Assembly (NCBI GenBank): GCA_015060485.1
Contig: SUYI01000020.1
Coordinates: 1-64,000, forward strand
Origin: Prevotella sp.
GTDB lineage: Bacteria; Bacteroidota; Bacteroidia; Bacteroidales; Bacteroidaceae
Direction of reading: 5' to 3'
Length of the DNA: 64,000 nt
Below, in pieces: positions 26,793 to 34,344 of the stretch. The translations under genes and the position numbers were made by a program. Position 1 is the first letter of the stretch. Every line of letters starts with the position of its first letter. Under the pieces are notes generated by a model. The model was not told the origin of the DNA. It saw only the letters and a program-made list of their open reading frames with translations, and did not search any database.

Positions 26793-27092
26793 TCAGAGTG
26801 ACACAATCCAAAGGAAAGTGCCTATAAGCAGGAGGATGGTGAGGATAATCGCCAACCAAGAGAGGATGATGGATAGGACAGTCTCAATGACTGCTGCCAT
26901 CAGGTTGCATACAAGGTTCATCAGCCAGTCCAAGATGCGGAGGGGCATCAGAGCCATCATCATTGCCGTTGAAATTGCCATTTGTCTCATATTGCGCTTC
27001 GGTTTGGTTTGTATGATATTGCGGTTTCCACGAGTCGGAGGAAGTGAGTTTCCTGCCTTTGACCTATATGTATGAACCGCTGAACTTGCCAT
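26793..27092 (-). CDS. Small hydrophobic membrane protein
   Basis: First gene of the accessory operon, 99 residues from the ATG at 27092, which follows an A-rich run typical of Bacteroidetes translation starts and directly ends the conserved leader. An ATG at 26990 would give 65 residues. Two or three membrane helices fill the C-terminal 60 residues (ILDWLMNLVCNLMAAVIE, ILSWLAIILTILLLIG). Not recognised; the N-terminal 35 residues may not be translated. Confidence 0.5.
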   Translation of the reverse strand: MASSAVHTYRSKAGNSLPPTRGNRNIIQTKPKRNMRQMAISTAMMMALMPLRILDWLMNLVCNLMAAVIETVLSIILSWLAIILTILLLIGTFLWIVSL

Positions 27093-27922
27093 TTTTTTTG
27101 CGTCTGTCCTGTCGCCGTTGTCGTTTCGTTTCGGCGGCTCCACTAAGGCTACGAGGTCGGCTATACAAGTTTTTCGTGGAAAATACTACCTCGTAAGAGT
27201 GTGGAGATTTTCCATCGAAACGCCTGCGCCCCGAACTTGTAGAGCCGAGATCCGTGGCCATAACTTTGCCGCCCAAACGGAACGACCGGAGACGGACAGG
27301 AAAAAGTGGCAATTCGCGGCCGTGACAACATATATGGGGCTGGAACTCGGCTCTCCGACTTGGTGGGAAGCCGATAGTCTCGTCACTGTGTAAAAGGGAA
27401 CTTGAAAGAGTGTATTATGGACATGGGGGAACAAGCCTACTGAATGTATTTCCTTGCAATGGGGAACAACTGGCAGTGAACAGAGAAAAGCAGGGACGGC
27501 AAGCCCATAAAACAAGTGTGCATTGGAAGGGACGGACAAATGCTTGTCATCTGTCTGGCACTTACGACGTACTCTTGTGGGGATTGCCTATCAGCAGACG
27601 ACTCTCTATGTCTCTCCCTTTGACCGTGGGCGAAGAGAAAGACATGGAATGTTGGATGCCTGAATGCTTTTCCTTCAGTTCCTCCTAAACCTCATAGCCG
27701 ACAGCTGTCATTGAGGGGTGTCCTTTTAGGAGTGGCAACCAGAGAAGTGAGCCAAGCGGGAGAGTCTGCCCGAATACTTTCAGGCAGGTATTCGCTTCGC
27801 TATCTTCTCGCCAATCCGCTGCCATGTCATTCTCTGAGGCTCGTCCCCAGAGTATGAGATGGCAGAAAAGGACAGCACCAACGACGAAGCCGTCGGCTAT
27901 GAGGTAACTGGAGGAACTTGAA
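27093..27922 (-). ncRNA. Structured operon leader, copy 1
   Basis: No gene is supported in this stretch, but it is highly structured and homologous to 29400-30243. Reading with the operon: a 445-bp block (27922-27478) closed by a 17-bp helix P1 (27889-27905 with 27689-27705), a possible pseudoknot (CTCCTAAA 27726-27733 with TTTAGGAG 27683-27690), a 7-bp hairpin CGAATAC/GTATTCG (27771-27794), then a second domain with helix P3 (27158-27170 with 27235-27247) enclosing P2 (27178-27184 with 27207-27213). It ends at the start codon of the accessory operon. The call as a leader RNA is inference from helix covariation and position. Confidence 0.6.
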
Positions 27923-28015
27923 CAAATCTACGAATGGAACAACTATGAAAAGAAAAAAAGATATATCATAGTAAAAGGTAGAAAACAAGAATAGGTGTGT
28001 ATAAAAAAGTCTTCT

Positions 28016-28107
28016 GCAAGAACGGAACAGGGTTTCTTTGCTTCTTTCTTTCTCGCCTTGCATGCTCATGAAAGAAAGAAGTTGGGCGGCATTTTTCAGC
28101 CGTCCAA
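28016..28107. repeat. Double-hairpin tail repeat, copy B
   Basis: Lies 20 bp behind radC. Hairpin I pairs CTTCTTTCTTTC (28041-28052) with GAAAGAAAGAAG (28070-28081), perfect 12 bp. Hairpin II pairs TTGGGCGGC (28082-28090) with GCCGTCCAA (28099-28107). It matches the repeat at 23847-23944, with changes that keep the stems paired. Probable operon end. Confidence 0.65.
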
Positions 28108-28127
28108 ATTCTCTGCTTATTTGTGGA

Positions 28128-28823
28128 TTATATCTTTCCCTCTTCGTGATAGGAGTAATATGCTCCGTCCGTTACGATAACATGGTCGAGGAAGTGGATG
28201 CGCATGACCTCACAGGCTTTCTTCACGCTCTGCGTCAGTGTATCGTCAATTCTGCTGGGACGTATGCTGCCGCTGGGGTGGTTATGGCAGACTGCCATGA
28301 TGGTCGCATTGTTAAGAACTGCCTCACGTATCATAATCCGTATATCTGCACTCACCTCGGTTATACCTCCTTGGCTGATGCGCTCAGACTTGATAAGGCG
28401 GAAGTTCTGATTTATCAGCAGGATGTGAAACTCTTCCGTTGCGAGGTCTTGCATCTTGGGCAGCATGTGGTTGTAGATACGTGTAGCAGTGCTCATTTCG
28501 GGATGCAGTTCGGGTGTCGCTATCTGCCTGCGCTTGCCCAACTCTACGGCTGCGAGTATCTTGCATGCGGTTTGTGTGCCGACTCCCTCGATGTTGAGGA
28601 TTTCATCGAAACGAGCCTTGCCCAAAGTGTTGAGGTTGTGGTTGAACCTGCCCAATACTTGGTTGCCAATATCCACTGCGCTGTACTGCTGCGTACCGCT
28701 GCCAATGAGGATGGCAAGTAGTTCTGCATCGGTCAGTGACTCTGCGCCTAAACGCTGTAATCTCTCGGTGGGGCGGTCTTCGGGTGCCCACTGCTTAATG
28801 CTCATTCTTAATGCTGTGTTCAT
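28128..28823 (-). CDS. radC: RadC-family JAB/MPN protein
   Basis: Protein of 231 residues with a helix-hairpin-helix-like front part (RFDEILNIEGVGTQTACKILAA) and a JAMM metal site HxHPSG...S..D: His180, His182, Ser190 and Asp193. The family is common on mobile elements and is no longer thought to be a general DNA repair enzyme; it may act as a metalloprotease or nuclease. Two bases separate it from the phosphoribosyltransferase gene upstream. Confidence 0.88.
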   Translation of the reverse strand: MNTALRMSIKQWAPEDRPTERLQRLGAESLTDAELLAILIGSGTQQYSAVDIGNQVLGRFNHNLNTLGKARFDEILNIEGVGTQTACKILAAVELGKRRQIATPELHPEMSTATRIYNHMLPKMQDLATEEFHILLINQNFRLIKSERISQGGITEVSADIRIMIREAVLNNATIMAVCHNHPSGSIRPSRIDDTLTQSVKKACEVMRIHFLDHVIVTDGAYYSYHEEGKI

Positions 28824-28825
28824 AA

Positions 28826-29359
28826 TCAGTTGTACTTATAATTGTTTGTTCTACGATAGTTCTTTGTCTTGGCGAGGAACATAGCCATTCTGACGTGTGC
28901 CCCTGCCGATTCCATCCGCTCCTTGAATGCGTCTGATGTCCTGCCCGATGTGCAGATGTCGTCAATGAGTAGGATGCGCTTGCCCTTGAAGAAATCCTCG
29001 TCTATCCACACATTGTCCTCGGCTGCGTGTTCTCCGCAAATGTGTACCTTCTCTCGCTTTCCGATGACATGGACATGCTCGAACCCGTCTATTGCACCAC
29101 ATAGGGCGGACAACTTGGCAGAGAAATTGCGGAACCTGCGGGTATAGGTCTGTTGGCAACTTGCAGGGATGCAGACTATCACAGTGTCCTTCAAGTCCAT
29201 CAATGAGAGAGCCTTGCCGATGAGCCGTGAAGCCTTGTCGGTCGCATAGCGTCTGCCTGACTTAGAGTCGAGGATGAAGCGGTCGTTCTCCAGTGTGTCG
29301 AATGATGCACGACGGAGGTAACGCTGTGGCACATAGTCGAGAAGGGCGTACTTAAACAT
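28826..29359 (-). CDS. Phosphoribosyltransferase (ComF-like)
   Basis: Protein of 177 residues from ATG 29359; the frame upstream is open only to a TTG. The PRPP-binding loop is clear: RILLIDDICTSGRTSDAF. An upstream substrate region has VIVCIPASCQQTYTRRFRNF. Such ComF-type phosphoribosyltransferases often travel with RadC on Bacteroides elements, possibly linked to DNA uptake or nucleotide metabolism. First gene of the second accessory operon; it has a leader of at least 0.8 kb. Confidence 0.8.
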   Translation of the reverse strand: MFKYALLDYVPQRYLRRASFDTLENDRFILDSKSGRRYATDKASRLIGKALSLMDLKDTVIVCIPASCQQTYTRRFRNFSAKLSALCGAIDGFEHVHVIGKREKVHICGEHAAEDNVWIDEDFFKGKRILLIDDICTSGRTSDAFKERMESAGAHVRMAMFLAKTKNYRRTNNYKYN

Positions 29360-29399
29360 ATTCAAATTGGTTTTGATGTTCAACTTTTGTTTTTTGCGG

Positions 29400-30243
29400 A
29401 TTCAGGAGCTGTGAAGTGAGTTCCTACTGAACTAATCCGTACTCCGTGAATCCTTCGTTTTTTTTTGCGTATTTCTATCGCCGTTTGTTTCGTTCCTGTG
29501 GCTTCATCAAAGGTTGCAGATTGGATACGGCAAGTTTTTTCGGCAAAATACTACCCCTTGCGGTGTGGAGATTTTCCCGAAAACCCATGTGGCTTGAACT
29601 TTCCATTCCAATCTGCGGGTTTACCTTTGCCACGGGAACGTATCTAACGGGCGTACTGAAATACCTGCGAAGGTTCACGGGTCGGATTGCAATCAAGTGG
29701 CTTGCCCTTCTTCCTGGCAATGCCTGAGAAAACGAGAGTTTTGGATGTCGAAGAGTGAATACAAGAACGGCATACTGAAAAGGAACACCCCTAACGATGA
29801 ACAGAGAAAAGCAGGGACAGCAAGCCCACGAAACAAGTGTGCCTCGGAAGGGACGGACAAATGTTTGTCATCTGCCCGGCACTTCCGACGTACTCTTGTG
29901 GGGATTGCCCATCAGCAGACAACTCTCTATGTCTCTCCCTTTGACCGTGGGCGAAGAGAAAGACATGGAATGTTGGATGCCTGAATGCTTTTCCGTTAGT
30001 TCCTCCTAAACCTCATAGCCGACAGCCGTCATTGAGTGCTCTCCTTTTAGGAGTGGCAAACAGAGATGTGAGCCAAGCGGAAGAGTCTGCCCGAATACTT
30101 TCAGGCAGGTATTCGCTTCGCTATCTTCTCGCCAATCCGCTGCCATGTCTTTCTCTGAGGCTCGTCCCCAGAGTATGAGATGGCAGAAAAGGACAGCACG
30201 AACGACGAAGCCGTCGGCCATGAGGTAACTGGAGGAACTTGAA
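29400..30243 (-). ncRNA. Structured operon leader, copy 2
   Basis: Homologous to copy 1: the block 29800-30243 matches 27478-27922 with 23 substitutions counted by eye. P1 pairs 30210-30226 with 30010-30026. The second domain is diverged in sequence but not in shape: P3 is GCAGATTGGA (29516-29525) with TCCAATCTGC (29607-29616), enclosing a CGG-AAAAT/ATTTT-CCG helix (P2, about 29541-29579) around the conserved apical sequences ACTACC and GTGTGGAG. It precedes the phosphoribosyltransferase-radC operon. Open frames inside look accidental. Confidence 0.6.
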
Positions 30244-30400
30244 AACAAGATTGATTGAACAAGTGTAAGGGGAGAAATAAAACTATTGCAAAATGGATAG
30301 GCGAAGAAAAGCAATAGTAATATAATGTACGCGTAAAAGACCGTAGTATTAGAAAAAGGTGTGAAGAGGAACCAGGAAAAGCCTGACTGCTTTTCATCTT

Positions 30401-30600
30401 CCGTCTTATCCCCACGACAGACTGCCGTCATTGAGGATCGTCCGAAAGGAGTGACATAGGGAGAAGTTAGCGTGCTATCTTCTCGTCGCTCCATTGCCAT
30501 ACCATTCTCTTCGGCTTGCCCAAGAGTATGTTACGGCAATAAAAGGACAGCCCAATAACGAAGCAGTCTGCCGTGGGGAAGTGGGCGGACAATGAACCTA
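30401..30600 (-). repeat. Degenerate third copy of the leader block
   Basis: About 180 bp align with the distal half of the 445-bp block in copies 1 and 2 (shared pieces: GCCGTCATTGAG, AGGAGTG, GCTATCTTCTCG, AAAAGGACAGC, AACGAAG). P1 is retained as 17 bp (30409-30425 with 30563-30579) although nearly all its bases differ from the other copies. The second domain was not found, and no operon directly follows; copy 2 does. Confidence 0.6.
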
Positions 30601-30619
30601 TCGTAAGAAAAAGGAAATC

Positions 30620-30846
30620 GTTACCAAAATGGACTTGGTAACTAAAAGACATATAATAGCCAAGGAAAAGGTAACAAAAACCTATAAAAACGTTAAGTTT
30701 CTGCCCGTTTCTTTGGTGGTAACAGAATAAATGATTATCTTTGCACTCACTAAGAAGCGTTCTTTGGAAATGTGTATAACGAGACAGAATATGTAATTCA
30801 GCTCGTTTCTAAATCGTTACCTAATTACCATTTGAGTTAAGGTAAC
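30620..30846. repeat. Cluster of GGTAAC sites near the element end
   Basis: GGTAAC or its complement occurs six times in 230 bp: 30620, 30637, 30670, 30718, 30816 and 30841. Two 11-mers are repeated exactly: AAATCGTTACC (30615, 30811) and AAGGTAACAAA (30668, 30839). The pattern is what one expects of integrase or excisionase arm sites at the end of an integrative element. No core site could be fixed. Confidence 0.45.
30736..30743 (+). promoter_or_regulatory. -7 promoter-like element
   Basis: TATCTTTG, in the same 20-base context as the rteA promoter (AAATGATTATCTTTGCACTC at 222 offset and at 30729). No intact gene follows; the next coding trace is the broken BspA-like gene. May be a relic or drive an outward transcript. 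Confidence 0.4.
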
Positions 30847-30860
30847 AAAGTGATTTCTAA

Positions 30861-31247
30861 AGAGTTATAAATTTCCCCGTAACAAATGCTGGAGAACAAA
30901 CATTCAGATTGTGTTCCAGTCTTGCAGATGTTTATGCCTATACAGAACAAGTTCCTCAAAGTCATTGGTCCGCTTTTTCGGGTTCTAATTATAAACATGC
31001 TACGCTCCATGTTCCGGCAACTTCTTTAGAAGCATATAAAAACGCAGAGCGATGGAAGGATTTTGGCAGTATTGTTGCATTGACCGATAATGACCCCAAG
31101 CCATCGGGAATACAGGCTATAAACAATGGCGTAATGACTGCTAAGCGTTATTATTCGATTGACGGTAAGCAGATAGCAATGCCACAGCGAGGACTGAATA
31201 TCATCAAGATGAATGATGGAACGACTAAAAAGGTTATGATGAAGTGA
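30861..31247 (+). pseudogene. 3' fragment of a BspA-like leucine-rich surface protein
   Basis: The frame is open from 30861 but has no start. The piece from CSSLADVYAYTEQVP through ATLHVPATSLEAYKNAERW to FGSIVALTD is the last repeat of BspA-type LRR proteins, followed by a C-terminal tail (RGLNIIKMNDGTTKKVMMK) of the kind found on secreted Prevotella proteins. The 5' part is missing, most simply because the conjugative element or an older event cut the gene. Confidence 0.75.
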
Positions 31248-31260
31248 GTGTCTATCAATA

Positions 31261-31345
31261 CGTCCGATGAAAGAAAAATTCTGTCGGACGAAAAAAAAAT
31301 TTCATCGGACGGAAAAAAAATTCTATCGGACGGAATTAATTTTTC
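31261..31345. repeat. 21-bp tandem repeat with TCGGACG core
   Basis: TCGGACG recurs at 31284, 31305 and 31326, period 21, separated by runs of eight or nine A; the complementary CGTCCGA at 31261 can pair with the first copy, and TTTTTCGTCC at 31341 with the last. On the minus strand each unit reads as GC half-stem plus T run, so this may serve as tandem terminators for the TrmH-family gene. Confidence 0.55.
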
Positions 31346-31400
31346 GTCCTGAGAAATGAAAATTACTTCCGGAGAATGTATTGCCACACTCTGACCTCGG

Positions 31401-31931
31401 TCAGAGAATGAGCGATTCTGCGAATTTATAGATGATAATACCTGCGGTGACAGAGACATTCATCGAGTGTTTTGTGCCAAGCTGAGGTATCTCTAAACAG
31501 CCATCTGAGGCGTCTACTACTTCCTGGTGGACGCCTTTTACTTCGTTACCAAGCACTACGGCGTATTTTCGGTCCCCCTGAGGCACGAACGTCTGTAGTT
31601 TGGTACTATGTTCCACCTGCTCGACAGAAAGCACCGTGTAGCCCGTATTTTTCAATTCTTCGACAGCCTCCAATGCCGTTTTAAAGTAACGCCAGCTGAC
31701 ACTTTCCTCTGCTCCAAGGGCTGTTTTGTGGATTTCCGTCGATGGTGGCGTCTGGCAGATGCCACACAGATATACCGCTTCCACCCGGAAAGCATCACTC
31801 GTACGGAACACACTTCCTATGTTATACATCGAACGTACATCGTCCAGTACCACTATTAATGGCAGTTTCTCAGCCTCACGATATTCGTCAATCGTGAGTC
31901 GCTTCATCTCTATAGTTCTAATCTTACGCAT
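31401..31931 (-). CDS. TrmH/SpoU-family RNA 2'-O-methyltransferase
   Basis: Protein of 176 residues from ATG 31931. The SPOUT knot motifs are clear: NIGSVFRTSDAF, VVLGNEVKGV and LEIPQLGTKHSMNVSVTAGI. It should methylate a ribose in tRNA or rRNA; the exact target cannot be told. The promoter box lies so close that the start predicted from it is only one or two bases before the ATG, which decides for 31931 over the later MKRLTI start and against upstream extension. Confidence 0.87.
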   Translation of the reverse strand: MRKIRTIEMKRLTIDEYREAEKLPLIVVLDDVRSMYNIGSVFRTSDAFRVEAVYLCGICQTPPSTEIHKTALGAEESVSWRYFKTALEAVEELKNTGYTVLSVEQVEHSTKLQTFVPQGDRKYAVVLGNEVKGVHQEVVDASDGCLEIPQLGTKHSMNVSVTAGIIIYKFAESLIL

Positions 31932-31938
31932 TATGCCT

Positions 31939-31947
31939 GCAAAGGTA
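31939..31947 (-). promoter_or_regulatory. -7 promoter element of the TrmH-family gene
   Basis: TACCTTTGC on the minus strand, ending 8 bases before the ATG at 31931. With the usual 5-7 base spacing to the start site, the messenger would be leaderless or nearly so. Confidence 0.7.
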
Positions 31948-31954
31948 ATCATAA

Positions 31955-31987
31955 TTTTCAATTCTCAATTCTCAATTCTCAATTTTT
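31955..31987. repeat. 7-bp tandem repeat CAATTCT
   Basis: CAATTCT is repeated three times with partial flanking units between TTTT and TTTTT. Similar 7-bp arrays occur in this window inside porZ (CAGTTGA/CAATTGA at 38001), so this is a genome-wide simple repeat type. Confidence 0.7.
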
Positions 31988-31990
31988 TTG

Positions 31991-32296
31991 TGTTGATAAC
32001 TATGTTGATAACTTGCGGATTATTTTGTGAGTTATGCTAAAAAATCCTGGCACTGCCCTACCCGATTGTGGATTTTAACCATAAATTATGGAGTTACTTG
32101 TAAGATTTCCACCGTTTTTTTAGGAAAAAAGATATAAACTTATTAATTTTGCACCAAAATAGAGAATTGTGGATAAACTACTTATCAGATTCATAATCAG
32201 AGAGTAACAATCCACATAAGGTTTGAATAACGTTCAGTAAAGTGTGGATAAACGATAAGGCAAGAAAAAGCTGAAAAAGTTATGCACTTATCAACG
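31991..32296. other. DnaA-box cluster, candidate chromosomal oriC
   Basis: This gene-free stretch holds two perfect DnaA boxes read as TGTGGATAA (32168-32176, 32243-32251), two TGTTGATAA boxes 12 bp apart (31991, 32003), TGTGGATTT (32068), TTATGCACT (32280) overlapping TTATCAACG (32288), and TCCACATAA (32211). AT-rich DNA lies between (32095-32150). Such a cluster is the hallmark of bacterial origins. dnaA itself is not near, so the call needs skew data. Confidence 0.5.
32144..32151 (+). promoter_or_regulatory. -7 promoter element of nadA
   Basis: TAATTTTG followed by CACC, with a T run about 22 bp upstream in the -33 position. Predicted leader to nadA is near 195 bases and crosses several DnaA-like boxes. 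Confidence 0.5.
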
Positions 32297-32352
32297 CTAT
32301 ATCATCCTTTTCATTCTCTTTTTAAAAAGAAAAAAGAAAGAAAAATAATAAT

Positions 32353-33348
32353 ATGATGAAGTTGAAAAAGAGTTGGAAAGAACAAGGTTTTATTGATGAA
32401 CCCGTAAAGCAAGGTACTGATCTGAAGGCTGAGATACGTCGTATGTGTCAGGAAAAAGATGCTATCATTTTGGCACACTACTATACTATTGGTGATATTC
32501 AGGATATTGCTGACTTTGTAGGCGACTCATTGGCTTTGGCGCGTAAGGCAGCAGAGACAGATGCAAAGATGATGGTCATGTGTGGTGTACACTTTATGGC
32601 AGAAACCTGCAAGCTGTTGTCACCAGATAAGACAGTGCTCTGTCCTGATTTGAATGCTGGTTGTTCGTTGGCTGACTCTTGTAAGGCTGAAGACTTGAAG
32701 AAATATAAGGAAGAACATCCTGGTTATCAGGTAGTTTCGTATGTCAATACGACTGCTGCTGTGAAGGCTCTGACTGATGTGGTAGTGACCAGTGGTAATG
32801 CCAAGAAAGTAGTCGATCAGTTGCCAAAGGATGCGAAACTTATCTTTGGTCCTGACTATAATCTGGGTAATTATATCAATGAGGTGACAGGCAGAAATAT
32901 GCTGCTTTGGAATGGAGGCTGTCATGTGCATGAACGTTTCTCTGTTTCAAAGATTGCTGAACTTAAAAAGCAGTATCCTGAGGCCATAGTGATGGCTCAT
33001 CTGGAGTGTAAAGGTCCTGTCTTGGCGCTGGCAGATGTCAAGGGAAGTACGGCTGATATGCTGAAGTTTGCACGACAAAACCGTGCGACACAATATATCG
33101 TGGCCACAGAGGCCGGTATTTTGCACGAGATGCAGCGTTCGTGTCCTGACAAGCAGTTTATCCCTGTGCCTCCAGAAATCAGCGAGAGCGGCCTCGAATG
33201 CAGCTGTAACGAGTGCCAATATATGAAGATGAACACATTACTGAAGATATATAACTGTCTGAAGTACGAATGGCCTTCCGTTGAGGTTGATGCAGAAATT
33301 GCTAAAGATGCTGTAAAACCCATAGAAAGAATGCTTGAGTTGAGCTAA
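32353..33348 (+). CDS. nadA: Quinolinate synthase
   Basis: Protein of 331 residues that condenses iminoaspartate with dihydroxyacetone phosphate to quinolinate in NAD synthesis, using a 4Fe-4S cluster. Visible are the family blocks AIILAHYYTIGDIQDIADFVGDSLALA, VMCGVHFMAET, LCPDLNAGCSLADSC, HLECKGPVLALAD and the C-terminal ECSCNECQYMKMN. Cysteines in the second, fourth and last blocks fit the cluster ligands. It is followed 6 bp later by an acyltransferase gene. A second ATG at 32356 may be the true start. Confidence 0.95.
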   Translation: MMKLKKSWKEQGFIDEPVKQGTDLKAEIRRMCQEKDAIILAHYYTIGDIQDIADFVGDSLALARKAAETDAKMMVMCGVHFMAETCKLLSPDKTVLCPDLNAGCSLADSCKAEDLKKYKEEHPGYQVVSYVNTTAAVKALTDVVVTSGNAKKVVDQLPKDAKLIFGPDYNLGNYINEVTGRNMLLWNGGCHVHERFSVSKIAELKKQYPEAIVMAHLECKGPVLALADVKGSTADMLKFARQNRATQYIVATEAGILHEMQRSCPDKQFIPVPPEISESGLECSCNECQYMKMNTLLKIYNCLKYEWPSVEVDAEIAKDAVKPIERMLELS

Positions 33349-33354
33349 AAAAGC

Positions 33355-34344
33355 ATGAAGCAACGTATCGAATGGTTAGCTGTTTTGAGGGGCCTTAACA
33401 TACTGCTGGTTGTCATGGTTCATATTCAACTGGTAGATATGTCGACAGGTACAAACCATTCGTTTTGCAGTGCTGTTGCCTTTCCGTTTCATCCTATCAG
33501 AATGCCACTGTTTATTTTCATATCCGGTGGCTTGCTATATCTAAGTAGAATACGAAAAAAAATATCGACAAAGGCATTATACAAAGATAAGTTTCAGCGT
33601 ATCATGATACCATTCTTTTTCTTTGTTATTGCCTATTATATTTTGAAGATTGTTTTTAATGAATTTGCAAAGACTCCGACAGAGTTATCTTTAAGTTATT
33701 TTCTGCAGTCCTTCATATATTTTCGAGGTTTTCCATCACAGCCATTATGGTTTTTGGCTGTTTTGATGATGTTTATGCTGATGTATCCGTTATTCTGTTA
33801 TCTATGTGACAATAAGTACAGAATGGCGTGTTTCTTTCTTTTTTGTAGTGCCATATACTTTATTGACTCCAATCTTGACAGTCCTTATAATGTGTTTTAT
33901 GTATTGGATATACACCATTATCTGGTTTATTTTTTCTTTGGCATATTATTCTTCAGGTATGAGTTGTACAGCTATATAAAGAGCACAGCAGCTTTATTTA
34001 CGCTTATATTGCTATATGTCGTCAGTTATTACTATTCTATTAATCTGCTGAGCTCTATCTTAGGCATTATGATGATGTGTTCATTATGCTTAAAAGTAGC
34101 CCATTATTTGCCCAACCTATTTTCCAGCTTTAGAGAATACATCTTTCAGATCTACCTAATGTCCCTACCCTTCCAGACATTTGTAGAACTGATATTATGG
34201 AAAAAAGTGTTCTATCACGAACAATTATTCTATCTGTTTTATGCTATCAACCTTTTGGCAGGATTGTTTATGCCAGTCTTAATAGCCAAATTAATAGAAC
34301 GTTGTCGCGTCAGAACTATACGTTTGTGCTTTGGTCTGCAATAG
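33355..34344 (+). CDS. Acyltransferase 3 family membrane protein
   Basis: Protein of 329 residues with about ten membrane helices and the family opening RIEWLAVLRGLNILLVVMVHIQL, then MPLFIFISGGLLY. Such enzymes O-acylate surface sugars. It is co-transcribed with nadA by position only. The base composition is clearly richer in A and T than nadA, a hint of transfer or relaxed constraint. Its stop abuts that of the convergent gtrA gene. Confidence 0.82.
   Translation: MKQRIEWLAVLRGLNILLVVMVHIQLVDMSTGTNHSFCSAVAFPFHPIRMPLFIFISGGLLYLSRIRKKISTKALYKDKFQRIMIPFFFFVIAYYILKIVFNEFAKTPTELSLSYFLQSFIYFRGFPSQPLWFLAVLMMFMLMYPLFCYLCDNKYRMACFFLFCSAIYFIDSNLDSPYNVFYVLDIHHYLVYFFFGILFFRYELYSYIKSTAALFTLILLYVVSYYYSINLLSSILGIMMMCSLCLKVAHYLPNLFSSFREYIFQIYLMSLPFQTFVELILWKKVFYHEQLFYLFYAINLLAGLFMPVLIAKLIERCRVRTIRLCFGLQ

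Noticed and set aside
27118..27688. Plus-strand frames of 80-92 codons in the first leader and their counterparts at 29446-30009
   Set aside because: The similar protein sequence in the two copies follows from DNA repeat identity; the frames end in structured DNA and have no start signals.
30006..30500. 164-codon minus-strand frame running through the degenerate and second leader copies
   Set aside because: It is not supported as a gene: substitutions between copies 1 and 2 change residues freely (LLW to HLC, HPS to EHS), while helices are kept, and the frame joins two unrelated segments.
222..30748. Exact 20-base repeat AAATGATTATCTTTGCACTC at 221-240 and 30729-30748, considered as attachment-site pair
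   Set aside because: It is centred on a -7 promoter box, 17 of its bases also occur before mutS outside the element, and rteA lies inside, not at the end of, such elements.
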